Positions 47,477 to 57,409 of a stretch of DNA of 64,000 bases are shown piece after piece. Positions within the stretch are counted from its first letter, which is position 1, and each line of letters begins with the position of its first letter. Source of the stretch: Bifidobacterium breve (GTDB lineage: Bacteria > Actinomycetota > Actinomycetes > Nanopelagicales > Nanopelagicaceae); the NCBI GenBank assembly GCA_945863115.1, contig CAMAYZ010000001.1, positions 62,001-126,000 on the forward strand, in the 5' to 3' direction. A program made the position numbers and the translations under genes. The notes under the pieces are model-generated. The model made no database searches, was not told where the DNA came from, and saw nothing but the letters and a program-made list of their open reading frames with translations.

Positions 47477-49144
47477 ATGGCTGAGTTCATTTATACGATG
47501 AAAAAGGCGCGAAAAGCGCATGGTGACAAGGTAATTCTAGATGATGTGACCTTGATGTTTTTGCCGGGGGCAAAGATTGGCGTTGTTGGTCCTAACGGAT
47601 CCGGTAAATCAACAGTCCTGCAAATTATGGCAGGGCTACAACAACCTTCAAATGGTGAGGCTTTCTTATCGCCGGGATACACAGTCGGAATTTTGTTACA
47701 AGAGCCACCACTTGATGAAACCAAAACAGTTTTAGAGAATGTTCAAGAGGGCGTTGCTGAAACAATTGGATTACTTGCTCGCTTCAATCAAATAAGCGAT
47801 GAGATGGCCAATCCAGATGCCGACTACGACAAGTTGTTGGCCGAGATGGGAGCTCTGCAAGAACAATTGGATCACCGAAATGCTTGGGATTTAGATTCAC
47901 AACTTGAGCAAGCGATGGATGCACTTCGCTGTCCACCAGGTGATGCCGATGTAACAGTTCTATCGGGCGGCGAACGTCGTCGCGTTGCACTCTGTAAATT
48001 GCTATTGCAACAACCAGATCTTCTGCTTCTAGATGAACCAACAAACCACTTGGATGCGGAATCTGTTTTATGGCTCGAACAACATCTAAGTAAATATCCT
48101 GGCACCGTTGTAGCAATTACTCACGATAGATATTTCTTGGACAATGTTGCGCAGTGGATCTTGGAACTCGATCGTGGTCGCGCCTTCCCTTATGAAGGAA
48201 ACTATTCAACCTACTTGGATACCAAATCAACACGTTTAAAGATCGAAGGCCAGAAAGATGCCAAGCGTGCGAAGCGCCTGACTGAAGAGCTTGAATGGGT
48301 TCGGATGAATGCCAAGGGGCGCCAAGTTAAATCTAAGGCCCGTTTGGCACGCTATGAAGAGATGGCTTCTGAAGCTGAGAAGACTCGCAAATTAGATTTC
48401 GAAGAGATTCAAATCCCGATGGGTCCACGTCTTGGAAATGTTGTTGTTGAAGTAGAACATTTGAAGAAGGGCTTTGGAGATCGCTTACTTATTGATGATC
48501 TCTCATTTACCCTGCCACGTAACGGAATTGTTGGAGTAATCGGACCAAACGGCGCCGGTAAAACCACGCTATTCAAAACTATTTTGGGTATGGAACAACC
48601 AGATAGCGGCACTGTAAAGATTGGTGAAACTGTAAAGATTTCCTATGTAGACCAGTCTCGTGGTGGCATCGACCCAAAGAAGAGTTTGTGGGAAGTTGTT
48701 TCAGATGGTTTGGATTACATAAAAGTTGGGCAAGTAGAAATGCCATCGCGTGCATATGTTTCGGCATTTGGATTTAAAGGTCCAGATCAACAGAAAGCTG
48801 CCGGAGTTTTATCTGGTGGAGAACGAAATCGTTTGAACCTAGCACTAACTTTAAAAATGGGTGGAAATCTTTTACTTCTCGATGAGCCAACAAACGACCT
48901 TGATGTTGAAACACTTGGTTCATTAGAAAATGCGCTGCTCGAATTTCCTGGTTGCGCTGTAGTTATTTCCCACGATCGCTGGTTCTTGGACCGAGTCGCA
49001 ACACATATCTTGGCTTATGAAGGCGATTCACAGTGGTTCTGGTTTGAAGGAAACTTTGAATCCTACGAAGAGAACAAAGTTGCCAGATTGGGCATAGAGG
49101 CATCTAGACCGCATCGAGTTACTTATCGGAAGCTCACTCGTTAA
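47477..49144 (+). CDS. ettA: energy-dependent translational throttle EttA-like ABC-F ATPase
   Basis: Two ABC domains: GPNGSGKSTVLQIMAG..LSGGERRRVALCKLLLQQPDLLLLDEPTNHLDAES and GPNGAGKTTLFKTILG..LSGGERNRLNLA. Confidence 0.9.
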   Translation: MAEFIYTMKKARKAHGDKVILDDVTLMFLPGAKIGVVGPNGSGKSTVLQIMAGLQQPSNGEAFLSPGYTVGILLQEPPLDETKTVLENVQEGVAETIGLLARFNQISDEMANPDADYDKLLAEMGALQEQLDHRNAWDLDSQLEQAMDALRCPPGDADVTVLSGGERRRVALCKLLLQQPDLLLLDEPTNHLDAESVLWLEQHLSKYPGTVVAITHDRYFLDNVAQWILELDRGRAFPYEGNYSTYLDTKSTRLKIEGQKDAKRAKRLTEELEWVRMNAKGRQVKSKARLARYEEMASEAEKTRKLDFEEIQIPMGPRLGNVVVEVEHLKKGFGDRLLIDDLSFTLPRNGIVGVIGPNGAGKTTLFKTILGMEQPDSGTVKIGETVKISYVDQSRGGIDPKKSLWEVVSDGLDYIKVGQVEMPSRAYVSAFGFKGPDQQKAAGVLSGGERNRLNLALTLKMGGNLLLLDEPTNDLDVETLGSLENALLEFPGCAVVISHDRWFLDRVATHILAYEGDSQWFWFEGNFESYEENKVARLGIEASRPHRVTYRKLTR

Positions 49145-49551
49145 TGCGCCACCACGGAAAAACCTATGTTCGTTGGAATGATCTAGATGCATTTGGTCAT
49201 ATCAATAATGCAAATTACTTAACTTTCATTCAAGAAGTTCGAGCCGATTTCACTTGGTATTCCAGAATCGCAAAAGGTTTAAAGCCAATGTTCTCGGACA
49301 TGGTAGTTGCGCGTGCTGAAATTGATTATCTAGAGCCAATCACTGAAGGCGGCTTCGAAATTGATATTGCAGTCTGGGTTTCAAAAATCGGAAATTCTTC
49401 CTTCGTTCTTGATTATGAGTTAACCTCAAAAGCTGGAGTCCATGCCAAGGCCAGAACTGTTCAGGTCGCAGTTGATATGGAAACCAAGCGTTCTCGCGCA
49501 ATCAATGAAGAAGAGCGCACCCTACTTTCGCAATACCTCGAGCATGAGTGA
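49144..49551 (+). CDS. acyl-CoA thioesterase (4HBT hot-dog fold)
   Basis: YVRWNDLDAFGHINNANYLTFIQEVRADF. Confidence 0.85.
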   Translation: MRHHGKTYVRWNDLDAFGHINNANYLTFIQEVRADFTWYSRIAKGLKPMFSDMVVARAEIDYLEPITEGGFEIDIAVWVSKIGNSSFVLDYELTSKAGVHAKARTVQVAVDMETKRSRAINEEERTLLSQYLEHE

Positions 49552-49927
49552 AGCTAGTTTTTATGAACGCGCTGGCGGCTCTGCAACATTTAAAGAGCTA
49601 ACAAAGCGTTTTTACCAAAGGGTTTCATTAGATCCAATTTTAAAACCAATGTATCCGGAAGAAGATATGGCTGGGGCAGAGGAGCGTCTTGCACTATTTC
49701 TCGAACAATATTGGGGCGGACCTTCAACTTATTCAGAGCAACGTGGCCATCCAAGACTTCGTATGCGACATGCAGAATTCCATATCGCCACACCAGAACA
49801 CGATGCTTGGCTTCAATGTATGCATGCGGCAGTAATTGATTTAGATATTGCTGAGGAACTTAAAGAAGAACTCTGGACCTATTTTCAATATGCAGCTCAT
49901 TCAATGAAGAATCAGCCAGATAGTTAA
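49544..49927 (+). CDS. group II truncated hemoglobin (GlbO-like)
   Basis: FYERAGGSATFKELTKRFYQRVSLDPILKPMYPEEDMAGAEERLALFLEQYWGGPSTYSEQRGHPRLRMRHAEFHI; ATG 49544. Confidence 0.9.
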   Translation: MSEASFYERAGGSATFKELTKRFYQRVSLDPILKPMYPEEDMAGAEERLALFLEQYWGGPSTYSEQRGHPRLRMRHAEFHIATPEHDAWLQCMHAAVIDLDIAEELKEELWTYFQYAAHSMKNQPDS

Positions 49928-50484
49928 TTTGCCTTAGGTTGGGATTTATTACCAATTTTTAGAATTTCGCCATTACGCAGATACCAGAGCGTTCCATCTA
50001 AAGACCTAACAGTTGTTATTCGAAGTCCAACTGATTCAACAACGCCAACAACTTCCATGGTTTCAATCTGATCTCCAACACCATATTGATCTTCAACCAA
50101 CATAAACATTCCAGCAAGAACGTCACGCACCAAAGTTTGGGCTCCCAGTCCGAGTGCAACACCGATAACACCAGCCGATGCAACAAGTGGGCCAAGATTA
50201 AATCCGAGCTCACTTAAAATCATGGTCAAGGTAATCAACCAGATGACAGCGTTAAGAGCAGATTTAAGAACAGAACCTGCAGTTCGTGCACGTTCGCGTT
50301 GGCGTTCCATTCCGCGTTTTGGACCAGGAACAAAATCCGCTTCAGCAATCCGATTTATTGCCCTTGCGACGGCGCGGCCACCGACCCTCTGAAAGACCAG
50401 GGCGATGACAAGGATCAAAATTATGTGGAAAGGCGCACCGATAAACCAGTCATAAATCTCTTGGGCATTATTGCTAAGGGTCAT
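49924..50484 (-). CDS. MscS-like mechanosensitive channel
   Basis: VASAGVIGVALGLGAQTLVRDVLAGMFMLVEDQYGVGDQIETMEVVGVVESVGLRITTVRSLDGTLWYLRNGEI. Confidence 0.9.
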   Translation of the reverse strand: MTLSNNAQEIYDWFIGAPFHIILILVIALVFQRVGGRAVARAINRIAEADFVPGPKRGMERQRERARTAGSVLKSALNAVIWLITLTMILSELGFNLGPLVASAGVIGVALGLGAQTLVRDVLAGMFMLVEDQYGVGDQIETMEVVGVVESVGLRITTVRSLDGTLWYLRNGEILKIGNKSQPKAN

Positions 50485-50618
50485 GCTCGAAGAATAAACC
50501 TTCTATTCACGAGATTCGCCATCAGAAATGCGCGATTTTTTGCCTCTCTTACGGCACTATTTACCCAACAACACGGGCCACGCGTTGGAGCAAGATCCAT
50601 AAAAAGGGAGCATTTCAA

Positions 50619-51134
50619 GTGCCACAGACATTGGTACTGAACGCCACTTATGAGCCACTAGGTGTCGTATCAGAGAGACGAGCGTTGATCCTCGTCTTAA
50701 ATCAGCGAGCCACAACTGTCGAAGAATCTGACACTGTCCTTCATTATTCTGCTGGCGAGATAACACTTCCAGCAGTTATCAAATTAGTTAAGTTTGTTCG
50801 AATTCCTTATCGCCACGCAGTTCCACTTTCGCGTCGCGCACTCTTTGCGCGTGATGGTGGGCGATGTGTTTACTGCACCGCACCTGCAACTTCGATTGAT
50901 CATGTGATTCCACGCAGTCGTGGTGGTTCCCATAATTGGGAGAATGTTGTTTCAGCTTGCCACAAGTGCAATCACCAGAAAGCCGATCGCACGTTAAAAG
51001 AAATTGGTTGGAAGTTAAAGACGCTGCCACGCGAACCAGCAGGCGCTGCTTGGAGAATTCTGGGGACTGGAAAACCAGATACGAGATGGATTTCATACCT
51101 TCGTCCATTTGGTGCTGAACACGGCGTTGCCTAA
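50619..51134 (+). CDS. HNH endonuclease family protein
   Basis: FARDGGRCVYCTAPATSIDHVIPRSRGGSHNWENVVSACHKCNHQKADRTL; GTG start. Confidence 0.9.
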   Translation: MPQTLVLNATYEPLGVVSERRALILVLNQRATTVEESDTVLHYSAGEITLPAVIKLVKFVRIPYRHAVPLSRRALFARDGGRCVYCTAPATSIDHVIPRSRGGSHNWENVVSACHKCNHQKADRTLKEIGWKLKTLPREPAGAAWRILGTGKPDTRWISYLRPFGAEHGVA

Positions 51135-51143
51135 GATACGCAT

Positions 51144-51344
51144 ATGCAATTTTTCACTAGCGTTCTAAATCGAGTTACCCAAGAAGATGGATCTCTTCCA
51201 GGCGAGCCTCTTGGAACATTTCTTGGAATAGTTTATTTCGTAGTAATTCCAACAGCGTTATTTGTTCTTATTTCAGTCGTAGTTGCATTTTCTACAATCG
51301 ATCGCAAGAAGAAGAACAGTTCAACACTCACTCGAATTGAATAG
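51144..51344 (+). CDS. small single-TM protein (66 aa)
   Basis: GTFLGIVYFVVIPTALFVLISVVVAFSTIDRKKKN. Confidence 0.55.
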   Translation: MQFFTSVLNRVTQEDGSLPGEPLGTFLGIVYFVVIPTALFVLISVVVAFSTIDRKKKNSSTLTRIE

Positions 51345-51347
51345 TTT

Positions 51348-53888
51348 TTAAGCATCCTTAGCTTGTGCTTTAAGAGAACGAGAAAGTGCGTCACGACTCT
51401 CTGAAACTAATCTCCGAAGGCCAGCGGCTGAATCTTTGCCAGTTGTATCAAGCCAATTAATAGTCTTATCTAAAGTCGCCTGATTAGCTATGTAGGTTGG
51501 GTAACAGAGTTCTACGAATGAGCTTCCGATATCAAATGAAGCGCTATCCCACATTGTTAGAAGTGAATCGAAATAAGGATCAACATAAGCGGCCAATAAG
51601 TCGCGCTGTCCTGAACGCATAAATCCACGGTGAATTGATGCACGGATTGAACTTGTTAAATCCTCTTTAGTAATTGCTTTCCAAGCAGCAGCCTTGGCAT
51701 CAGCAGTAGGGAATGCGGCAACACAAGTTGCGTGACCAAGTTGGCCGTTAATTGTGTTATCTCTTTCTAGTTCGGCATCTAGTTCTGTGCGAGTAAACAA
51801 GCCACGTTCGCAGAGCGCCAATACAAATGTCCAACGAAGATCTGCATCAACCTTAAGCCCAGCAAGTTTTCCATCTAGCAGCGCACGTAATTGTTTTCCA
51901 TGTCCTTCCGTTACTGCAAGACCGGCAAAGATTCTGGCGAATTGAAGTTGGTGATCGCTCTCGGCTTTTGCTGAAGCCAGTAAGTTAGCAATTCCATCAG
52001 CAACCTTGATTCGAAGTGCATCGCGATTTGCTGGGTTTGCATAAAGTTCTACGGCAGTTGTTAATTGATTGCCAATAACTGTTACGACAGTAATGTCGCT
52101 TTCACCTGGCAGGCCAGCTAATGCGATTTCAATAAAGTCAGTCGCACTTATTTCTGCGTCACGCAACATGTCCCAAGAGATTGCCCAGCACATTGCTCGG
52201 GTCAAACCATCTGAGATATCGCCTAAGTGAGATTTTAGGGTTGCTATTGAACGCTCATCTAATCGAACCTTTGCGTAAGACAAATCGCGATCATTAATTA
52301 ACAACAAGTCTGCAACTTTCTCGCCAGCTAGCTCAACAACAGTTGTGCTTGCTCCGGCAACATCTAGTTCAACAGATTTTCTTAAAACGACATCGTTGCC
52401 TTTAACATCATAAAGTCCGACGGCCAAGCGATGTGGGCGAAGTTCCTTTGATCCAGCAGGAACTAGTGGTGCTTCTTGCAGGATTTCAATCTTTGAATAT
52501 TTCTCATCTGCTATTTCCAGCTTAGGACGCAAGGTGTTTACACCCGCAGTTTGCAGCCAAGTTGAAACCCAAGGCTTTAGATCGCGGCCACTTGTCGCTG
52601 TTAGTTCAACTAATAAATCATCGAGAGTTGTGTTTGCAAAGGCGTGCTTTGCAAAATACTTCTGCAGCCCTGCGATGAAGTTGTCGCGGCCGACGTGAGC
52701 CACTAATTGTTGAAGAACCGAAGCGCCTTTGGCATATGTAATTCCATCAAAATTAGCATTAACTGTTTCGATATCAATCATGTCCGAAACGATTGGGTGC
52801 GTTGAAGATAGTTGATCTTGGCGATATGCCCAGTTCTTTCGCTCTGAGTTGAAGCCAGTCCAGGCAGTGACAAAACGAGTTCCTTCAGCTGAAGCTAAGT
52901 GTGAAGACCATTCTGCAAATGATTCGTTAAGCCACAAGTCATCCCACCACTGCATAGTGACCATATTTCCAAACCACATATGTGCCATTTCGTGCAGAAT
53001 GGTATTTGCGCGTGCGTCATACATGCGCTCGGTTACCTTGCTTCGAAATACAAGTAAGTTTTCCAGGAATGTTACGGCGCCTGAATTCTCCATTGCGCCC
53101 CAATTGAAATCGACCACTGCGATTTGATCATATTTCTCAAAGGGATAAGCAAGACCAAATACCTTTTCGAAATATGCAAAGCCCTGTTTTGTAACAAGAA
53201 AAATATCTTCAGGATCTAAAGATTCTGCTAAAGACTTACGGCAGTAGATTCCAAGTGGAACAGTTTTCTGACCAACGTATTCATCATGAACGTGATAATA
53301 AGGACCAGCGATTAGCGCTGTGATGTAGGTTGAAATTCTTGGAGTTGGTAGGAATTCCCAAACGTTCTTTTCGCCAGCAATTGAATTCTTAGCTTTAACT
53401 GGTGAGTTAGAAATAACTTCCCAATGCGCAGGGGCAGTTACGGTTAATTGGAAAGTTGCTTTTAAATCTGGCTGATCAAAGCATGGATACATCTTGCGGA
53501 TATATGCAGTCTCACCTTGGGAATATAAATAAACTTCATTATCTGCTGGGTCCACTGAATACTGCAGGCCTTCACCAGTCTTTGAGTAATCGCCCAAGAT
53601 CTCTATTACTAATTCATTCTCCGCAGCTAAACCTTTTAGGAAAACGCTTTCACCGTCGTAATCAGCAACATCAACATCCGCACCGTTTAACTTGGCAGAA
53701 ATGATTTTCTTTCCAACGGCATCGATAAATGTGTCATATCCAGGCTGGTTGCAACTGAACTTAACGGTTGATGAAGTGATGAAGTTTTCTGGGCCTTGGC
53801 AGACATCGATTGTCACCACATATGAAGTGACGGCTAGATGGCTGCTACGTTCGCGTGCTTCGGCTCTTGAGATATTTAATCCAGGCAT
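51348..53888 (-). CDS. pepN: aminopeptidase N (M1 family)
   Basis: GAMENSGAVTFLE, HEMAHMWFGNMVTMQWWDDLWLNESFAEW. Confidence 0.93.
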   Translation of the reverse strand: MPGLNISRAEARERSSHLAVTSYVVTIDVCQGPENFITSSTVKFSCNQPGYDTFIDAVGKKIISAKLNGADVDVADYDGESVFLKGLAAENELVIEILGDYSKTGEGLQYSVDPADNEVYLYSQGETAYIRKMYPCFDQPDLKATFQLTVTAPAHWEVISNSPVKAKNSIAGEKNVWEFLPTPRISTYITALIAGPYYHVHDEYVGQKTVPLGIYCRKSLAESLDPEDIFLVTKQGFAYFEKVFGLAYPFEKYDQIAVVDFNWGAMENSGAVTFLENLLVFRSKVTERMYDARANTILHEMAHMWFGNMVTMQWWDDLWLNESFAEWSSHLASAEGTRFVTAWTGFNSERKNWAYRQDQLSSTHPIVSDMIDIETVNANFDGITYAKGASVLQQLVAHVGRDNFIAGLQKYFAKHAFANTTLDDLLVELTATSGRDLKPWVSTWLQTAGVNTLRPKLEIADEKYSKIEILQEAPLVPAGSKELRPHRLAVGLYDVKGNDVVLRKSVELDVAGASTTVVELAGEKVADLLLINDRDLSYAKVRLDERSIATLKSHLGDISDGLTRAMCWAISWDMLRDAEISATDFIEIALAGLPGESDITVVTVIGNQLTTAVELYANPANRDALRIKVADGIANLLASAKAESDHQLQFARIFAGLAVTEGHGKQLRALLDGKLAGLKVDADLRWTFVLALCERGLFTRTELDAELERDNTINGQLGHATCVAAFPTADAKAAAWKAITKEDLTSSIRASIHRGFMRSGQRDLLAAYVDPYFDSLLTMWDSASFDIGSSFVELCYPTYIANQATLDKTINWLDTTGKDSAAGLRRLVSESRDALSRSLKAQAKDA

Positions 53889-53924
53889 GAGCCAACCTTA
53901 TCCATCCTTATCTAAGATACCCAC

Positions 53925-54605
53925 ATGAGTTCCCCGGAGAAGAGCAGCCTTTACAACTTAAGTAATAGGTCTTTTCGTCTGCGCGGAACGCGAATTACCG
54001 AAGCCCAAGCAAAGGCGACTGATTTGTTCTGGGATCAATTCGGAATAGTTCCAGACCATCCAATAGTTCCATCTGAGATATTTCCAAATAGCAAAAAGGT
54101 AATCATGGAAATCGGCACGGGCATGGGCGAGGCCACAGCCGAAATTGCTCGCAATTTTCCTGAAACCGGATTCTTTGCTCTAGAAGTTCATCGTCCCGGA
54201 ATAGGTTCATTGCTTGCTCGAATAAATGAATTCGATTTGAAGAACCTGCGATTAATTAATGAAGATGCCCGCATTGTTCTAAACGAACAGATGCCAGATC
54301 AATGTCTCGATGGCGTGCATCTTTACTTCCCAGACCCTTGGCATAAGAAGAAACATTGGAAGCGCCGAATTGTTCAAGCAGATTTTGTAGATTTAATTTA
54401 TCGAAAGCTAAAAACTGGTGGTTATATTCATATTGCTACTGATTGGGTTGCATACGCCCAATGGAGTGAGGAGAAATTTGGGTCAGACTCCAGATTTACT
54501 GGGGGAGTTATCCCGAAACCAGATTTTCGCCCGCTAACAAGATTTGAAGGAAAGGGCCTCGGCAAAGGCCATATCGTTACAGATCTAAAATATTTAAAGG
54601 CTTAA
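53925..54605 (+). CDS. trmB: tRNA (guanine-N7-)-methyltransferase
   Basis: RSFRLRGTRITEAQAKATDLFWDQFG; VIMEIGTGMGEATAEIARNFP; DGVHLYFPDPWHKKKHWKRRIVQ. Confidence 0.92.
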   Translation: MSSPEKSSLYNLSNRSFRLRGTRITEAQAKATDLFWDQFGIVPDHPIVPSEIFPNSKKVIMEIGTGMGEATAEIARNFPETGFFALEVHRPGIGSLLARINEFDLKNLRLINEDARIVLNEQMPDQCLDGVHLYFPDPWHKKKHWKRRIVQADFVDLIYRKLKTGGYIHIATDWVAYAQWSEEKFGSDSRFTGGVIPKPDFRPLTRFEGKGLGKGHIVTDLKYLKA

Positions 54606-55057
54606 ACCTTTCCAGTCTCTTCAAATTTAGCCATCAAATTAATTCTACGAACATGTCGCTCATCACCAGGAAATGGTGTGGCGATAAATTTATCAACAAG
54701 TTCTAAACAGAATTCTTCAGAGTGCATTCGCCCACCAATTGAAATCACATTTGCATTGTTATGTTCACGCGCAAGAACCGCAGTTTCAAGCGACCAGACC
54801 AATGCCGCACGAATTCCCTTAACTTTGTTTGCAGCCATCTGTTCGCCATTTCCAGAACCACCAAGAACTATTCCGAGCGAGCCCGGATCATTTGCAACAC
54901 CCTGCGCCGCAGGAATGCAGAAAACCGGATAGTCATCTAAAGCGTCATATTCAATGGGTCCGTGGTCGATAACTTCGTGGCCATTTGCCTGCAAATGTTT
55001 AATGATTACACCTTTAAATTCCAGCCCCGCGTGATCGCTTCCAATGTGAATTCTCAT
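54602..55057 (-). CDS. rpiB: ribose-5-phosphate isomerase B
   Basis: IHIGSDHAGLEFKGVIIKHLQANGHEVIDHGP; GIVLGGSGNGEQMAANKVKGIRAAL. Confidence 0.93.
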   Translation of the reverse strand: MRIHIGSDHAGLEFKGVIIKHLQANGHEVIDHGPIEYDALDDYPVFCIPAAQGVANDPGSLGIVLGGSGNGEQMAANKVKGIRAALVWSLETAVLAREHNNANVISIGGRMHSEEFCLELVDKFIATPFPGDERHVRRINLMAKFEETGKV

Positions 55058-55148
55058 TTCGCAATAATGGCAGAAAAGTCAAACGGCCCCCGCTATTTCT
55101 AGCGAGAGCCGCGTGGTTAACGTAGAGAGTTTGGATCTGATCCTTTAT

Positions 55149-55781
55149 TTAGACAATCGATGGTCGCGCAGAAGACTTCTTCAGGCTAGATGTTGTTGTC
55201 TTTGGAGCATCGTCATTGTCTGGGCCGTGCATTTTCTTGCCCTTGCCCATTTTGTCCATTCCCTTAATTTTTGGAGCTGGAACAGATTCGACCTTTGCTG
55301 TTACACGAGCAGTTAAACCAGCCTTAGCGGTTGTTGCTTGTGCTGCAGTTAATTTTCCAGCAGTAACAGCTGCATCAATTTCAGTTGTTTGGAAATTAAT
55401 AAGTGCAGTTATAAGTGCTGCCTTCTTGTCGCCAGCAAGTGTTGCAAGTGATTTACCAGCAACGCGTGCGGCTTGAAGATCAGCTGCAGTGATTCCGAGG
55501 GTAGAAGTTATTACTACTTCTTCCGCTGCCTTATTTTCTCCACCCATCTTGCCAAATGGCATTAATGGTCTAACAGGTGCAGCTGCAGTTAACGCTGCAG
55601 TAATTGCATCTGATTGTGCTTGTGTGAGAGTTCCCTTTGCAACTAGCCCTGAAAGGACTGTTGCAACTTGTGAAGGAACACCTTTTGTTCGTCCACTATC
55701 TGCTTGCGCAGTAGAAACTGATGTAATAGTTCCGATTGAAAGTGCTGCTGCAATTGCAGCGGCTGCGATTTTCTTATTCAT
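55149..55781 (-). CDS. secreted Ala/Thr-rich helical protein of unknown function
   Basis: Signal peptide MNKKIAAAAIAAALSIGTITSVSTAQA; repeated helical motifs VAKGTLTQAQSDAITAAL / VTAGKLTAAQATTAKAGL; basic C-tail. Confidence 0.6.
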   Translation of the reverse strand: MNKKIAAAAIAAALSIGTITSVSTAQADSGRTKGVPSQVATVLSGLVAKGTLTQAQSDAITAALTAAAPVRPLMPFGKMGGENKAAEEVVITSTLGITAADLQAARVAGKSLATLAGDKKAALITALINFQTTEIDAAVTAGKLTAAQATTAKAGLTARVTAKVESVPAPKIKGMDKMGKGKKMHGPDNDDAPKTTTSSLKKSSARPSIV

Positions 55782-56066
55782 AACTTCTTTGCCCCTTTTG
55801 TGTCGTAGCTACTTTCATAGCTTTCGATCTGTCCCAGCACCTGAAGTGGTTACTTCCGGATACCCGTAGATAACATCGTTAGGCTGAGGAGAATAATGAA
55901 TAAACCTGAATTTTAACTGTGAATGTTGAGCGTGTGTCCATACTGTTATGCGGGGCATAAGAGGCTGCACTCACAAAAGGCCTTGTGCGGGCCAGGCTAT
56001 TGGAGCACCCTTTTTATTACATCGCCCCTAAACAAGGGGAAAAGAGATTTCGGAAGGTGTGCCAGC

Positions 56067-57068
56067 ATGTTCCCCACAAAATCTTTGAGAATTTTGGCAC
56101 TATTAATAACGCCGCTCTTAATAACTGGCAATTTAACAACATCTGCCCAAGCAAATCCCGTAAAGAAATCAACAATTTCTAAAGCTGGCCGCGTAGTAAC
56201 GCCTGGAATAAACACTTTGTTAAGCGGTAAAGGTGCACCAAAATCAACCAAGGGAATTGATGGCGACTTTTACATCGATACAAATAACATGAATATATAT
56301 GGCCCAAAAACGAACAATAAATGGCCTGCACCTGTTCCATTAAAAGGTGCACCAGGAACGAATGGAACAAACGGAAGTAATGGAGCAACTGGTGCAACAG
56401 GTGCAAAGGGAACGTCAACAACTGGAATCGACGGCGCACCAGGTGCACCAGGTGCACCAGGTGCAACTGGCCCATCAGGTGCTCCGGGGTCAACTGGTCC
56501 TGCAGGTTCTGGTTCACCGGGTGCAGCAGGAAGTAATGGTGCAAGTGGCAGTAACGGAACAAACGGAACAAATGGAACAAATGGTTCGCCCGGATCAATT
56601 GGCGCAACTGGACCAAAAGGTGAAACCGGAACAGTCGGACTTACTGGGCCAGCGGGTTCATACTCTTCATCGATGGGGCTGCTGACATTTACAACAATGA
56701 TTGGCTCTAGCTCATCCACATCAATCAAAGATTTTGGCAGTTTCGTATCTGGAAAAAATTATGTTGTTCAGTTACTTCTCCATGGCGTTGCTGATACTGG
56801 GTTGGCTAAATTAATCAAACTTGGAGTCGCTGCATCAGACTCACTTGCAATACTTACTTCGGACTATGTTGTTCAAAATGGTTATACAAGTAGAAGCGGA
56901 GCTACCGAGCAAGAGAGCAGCATTATTGCAACGGTATTGGTCAATGGAGCGAGCACCACAAATAACTTTTATTTAACGGCAACAATTACTTGCAATGAAC
57001 TATCTGATTCTCCGGGACTTAGATTTACAGGTTCATTTATTGCCATGCAAGTGAGTGCGATTTCATAG
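56067..57068 (+). CDS. collagen-like (Gly-X-Y) secreted/surface protein with C-terminal globular domain
   Basis: Signal peptide MFPTKSLRILALLITPLLITGNLTTSAQA; about 100 residues of GXX repeats (GAPGAPGAPGATGPSGAPGSTGPAG...); ATG 56067 preferred. Confidence 0.82.
   Translation: MFPTKSLRILALLITPLLITGNLTTSAQANPVKKSTISKAGRVVTPGINTLLSGKGAPKSTKGIDGDFYIDTNNMNIYGPKTNNKWPAPVPLKGAPGTNGTNGSNGATGATGAKGTSTTGIDGAPGAPGAPGATGPSGAPGSTGPAGSGSPGAAGSNGASGSNGTNGTNGTNGSPGSIGATGPKGETGTVGLTGPAGSYSSSMGLLTFTTMIGSSSSTSIKDFGSFVSGKNYVVQLLLHGVADTGLAKLIKLGVAASDSLAILTSDYVVQNGYTSRSGATEQESSIIATVLVNGASTTNNFYLTATITCNELSDSPGLRFTGSFIAMQVSAIS
56345..56660 (+). repeat. Gly-X-Y coding repeat tract
   Basis: Tandem GGTGCACCA and GGAACAAAC/GGAACAAAT units. 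Confidence 0.85.
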
Positions 57069-57091
57069 TCAGTTAAGTTGAAATGATCTGG

Positions 57092-57162
57092 AGCGGGTGA
57101 CCGGGATCGAACCGGCATGGCCAGCTTGGAAGGCTGGGGCTCTACCATTGAGCTACACCCGC
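57092..57162 (-). tRNA. tRNA-Gly(TCC)
   Basis: GCGGGTG...CCAGC-CTTCCAA-GCTGG...CCGGTTCGATCCCGG-CACCCGC-T, CCA encoded. Confidence 0.95.
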
Positions 57163-57409
57163 AGATTTCGTGCGATACGCATGAATTGAGCGTGAACCAG
57201 CCATTATGTTACACCGCTGCGGGGATTGGCTTTGCCCACCTAATGATTTCACCCTTAAAACCCGAAACTTTTCTGGGGAAACGGTGTGTATTTGCGCGAC
57301 CTACTTATAGGTAAGGGCTAACGTGCGTTTCATCTTCCTCCGGCTTGTGCGCCGTGAATGCCCACGGGGTCGCAAACACCCCCGATACCAAAATCAGAAG
57401 GGCTCAACC

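Noticed and set aside
47784-48116. Minus-strand ORFs (110 and 77 aa) inside ettA
   Set aside because: Shadow ORFs inside a clearly coding ABC-F gene.
50619-51134. HNH protein considered as homing endonuclease or defence nuclease
   Set aside because: Resembles the widespread housekeeping-type actinobacterial HNH family protein; no intron, intein or defence partner genes adjacent.
56179-56728. Overlapping antisense ORFs (145 and 152 aa) across the collagen-like tract
   Set aside because: Low-complexity shadow translations of the Gly-X-Y repeat; the sense frame has a signal peptide and a coherent architecture.
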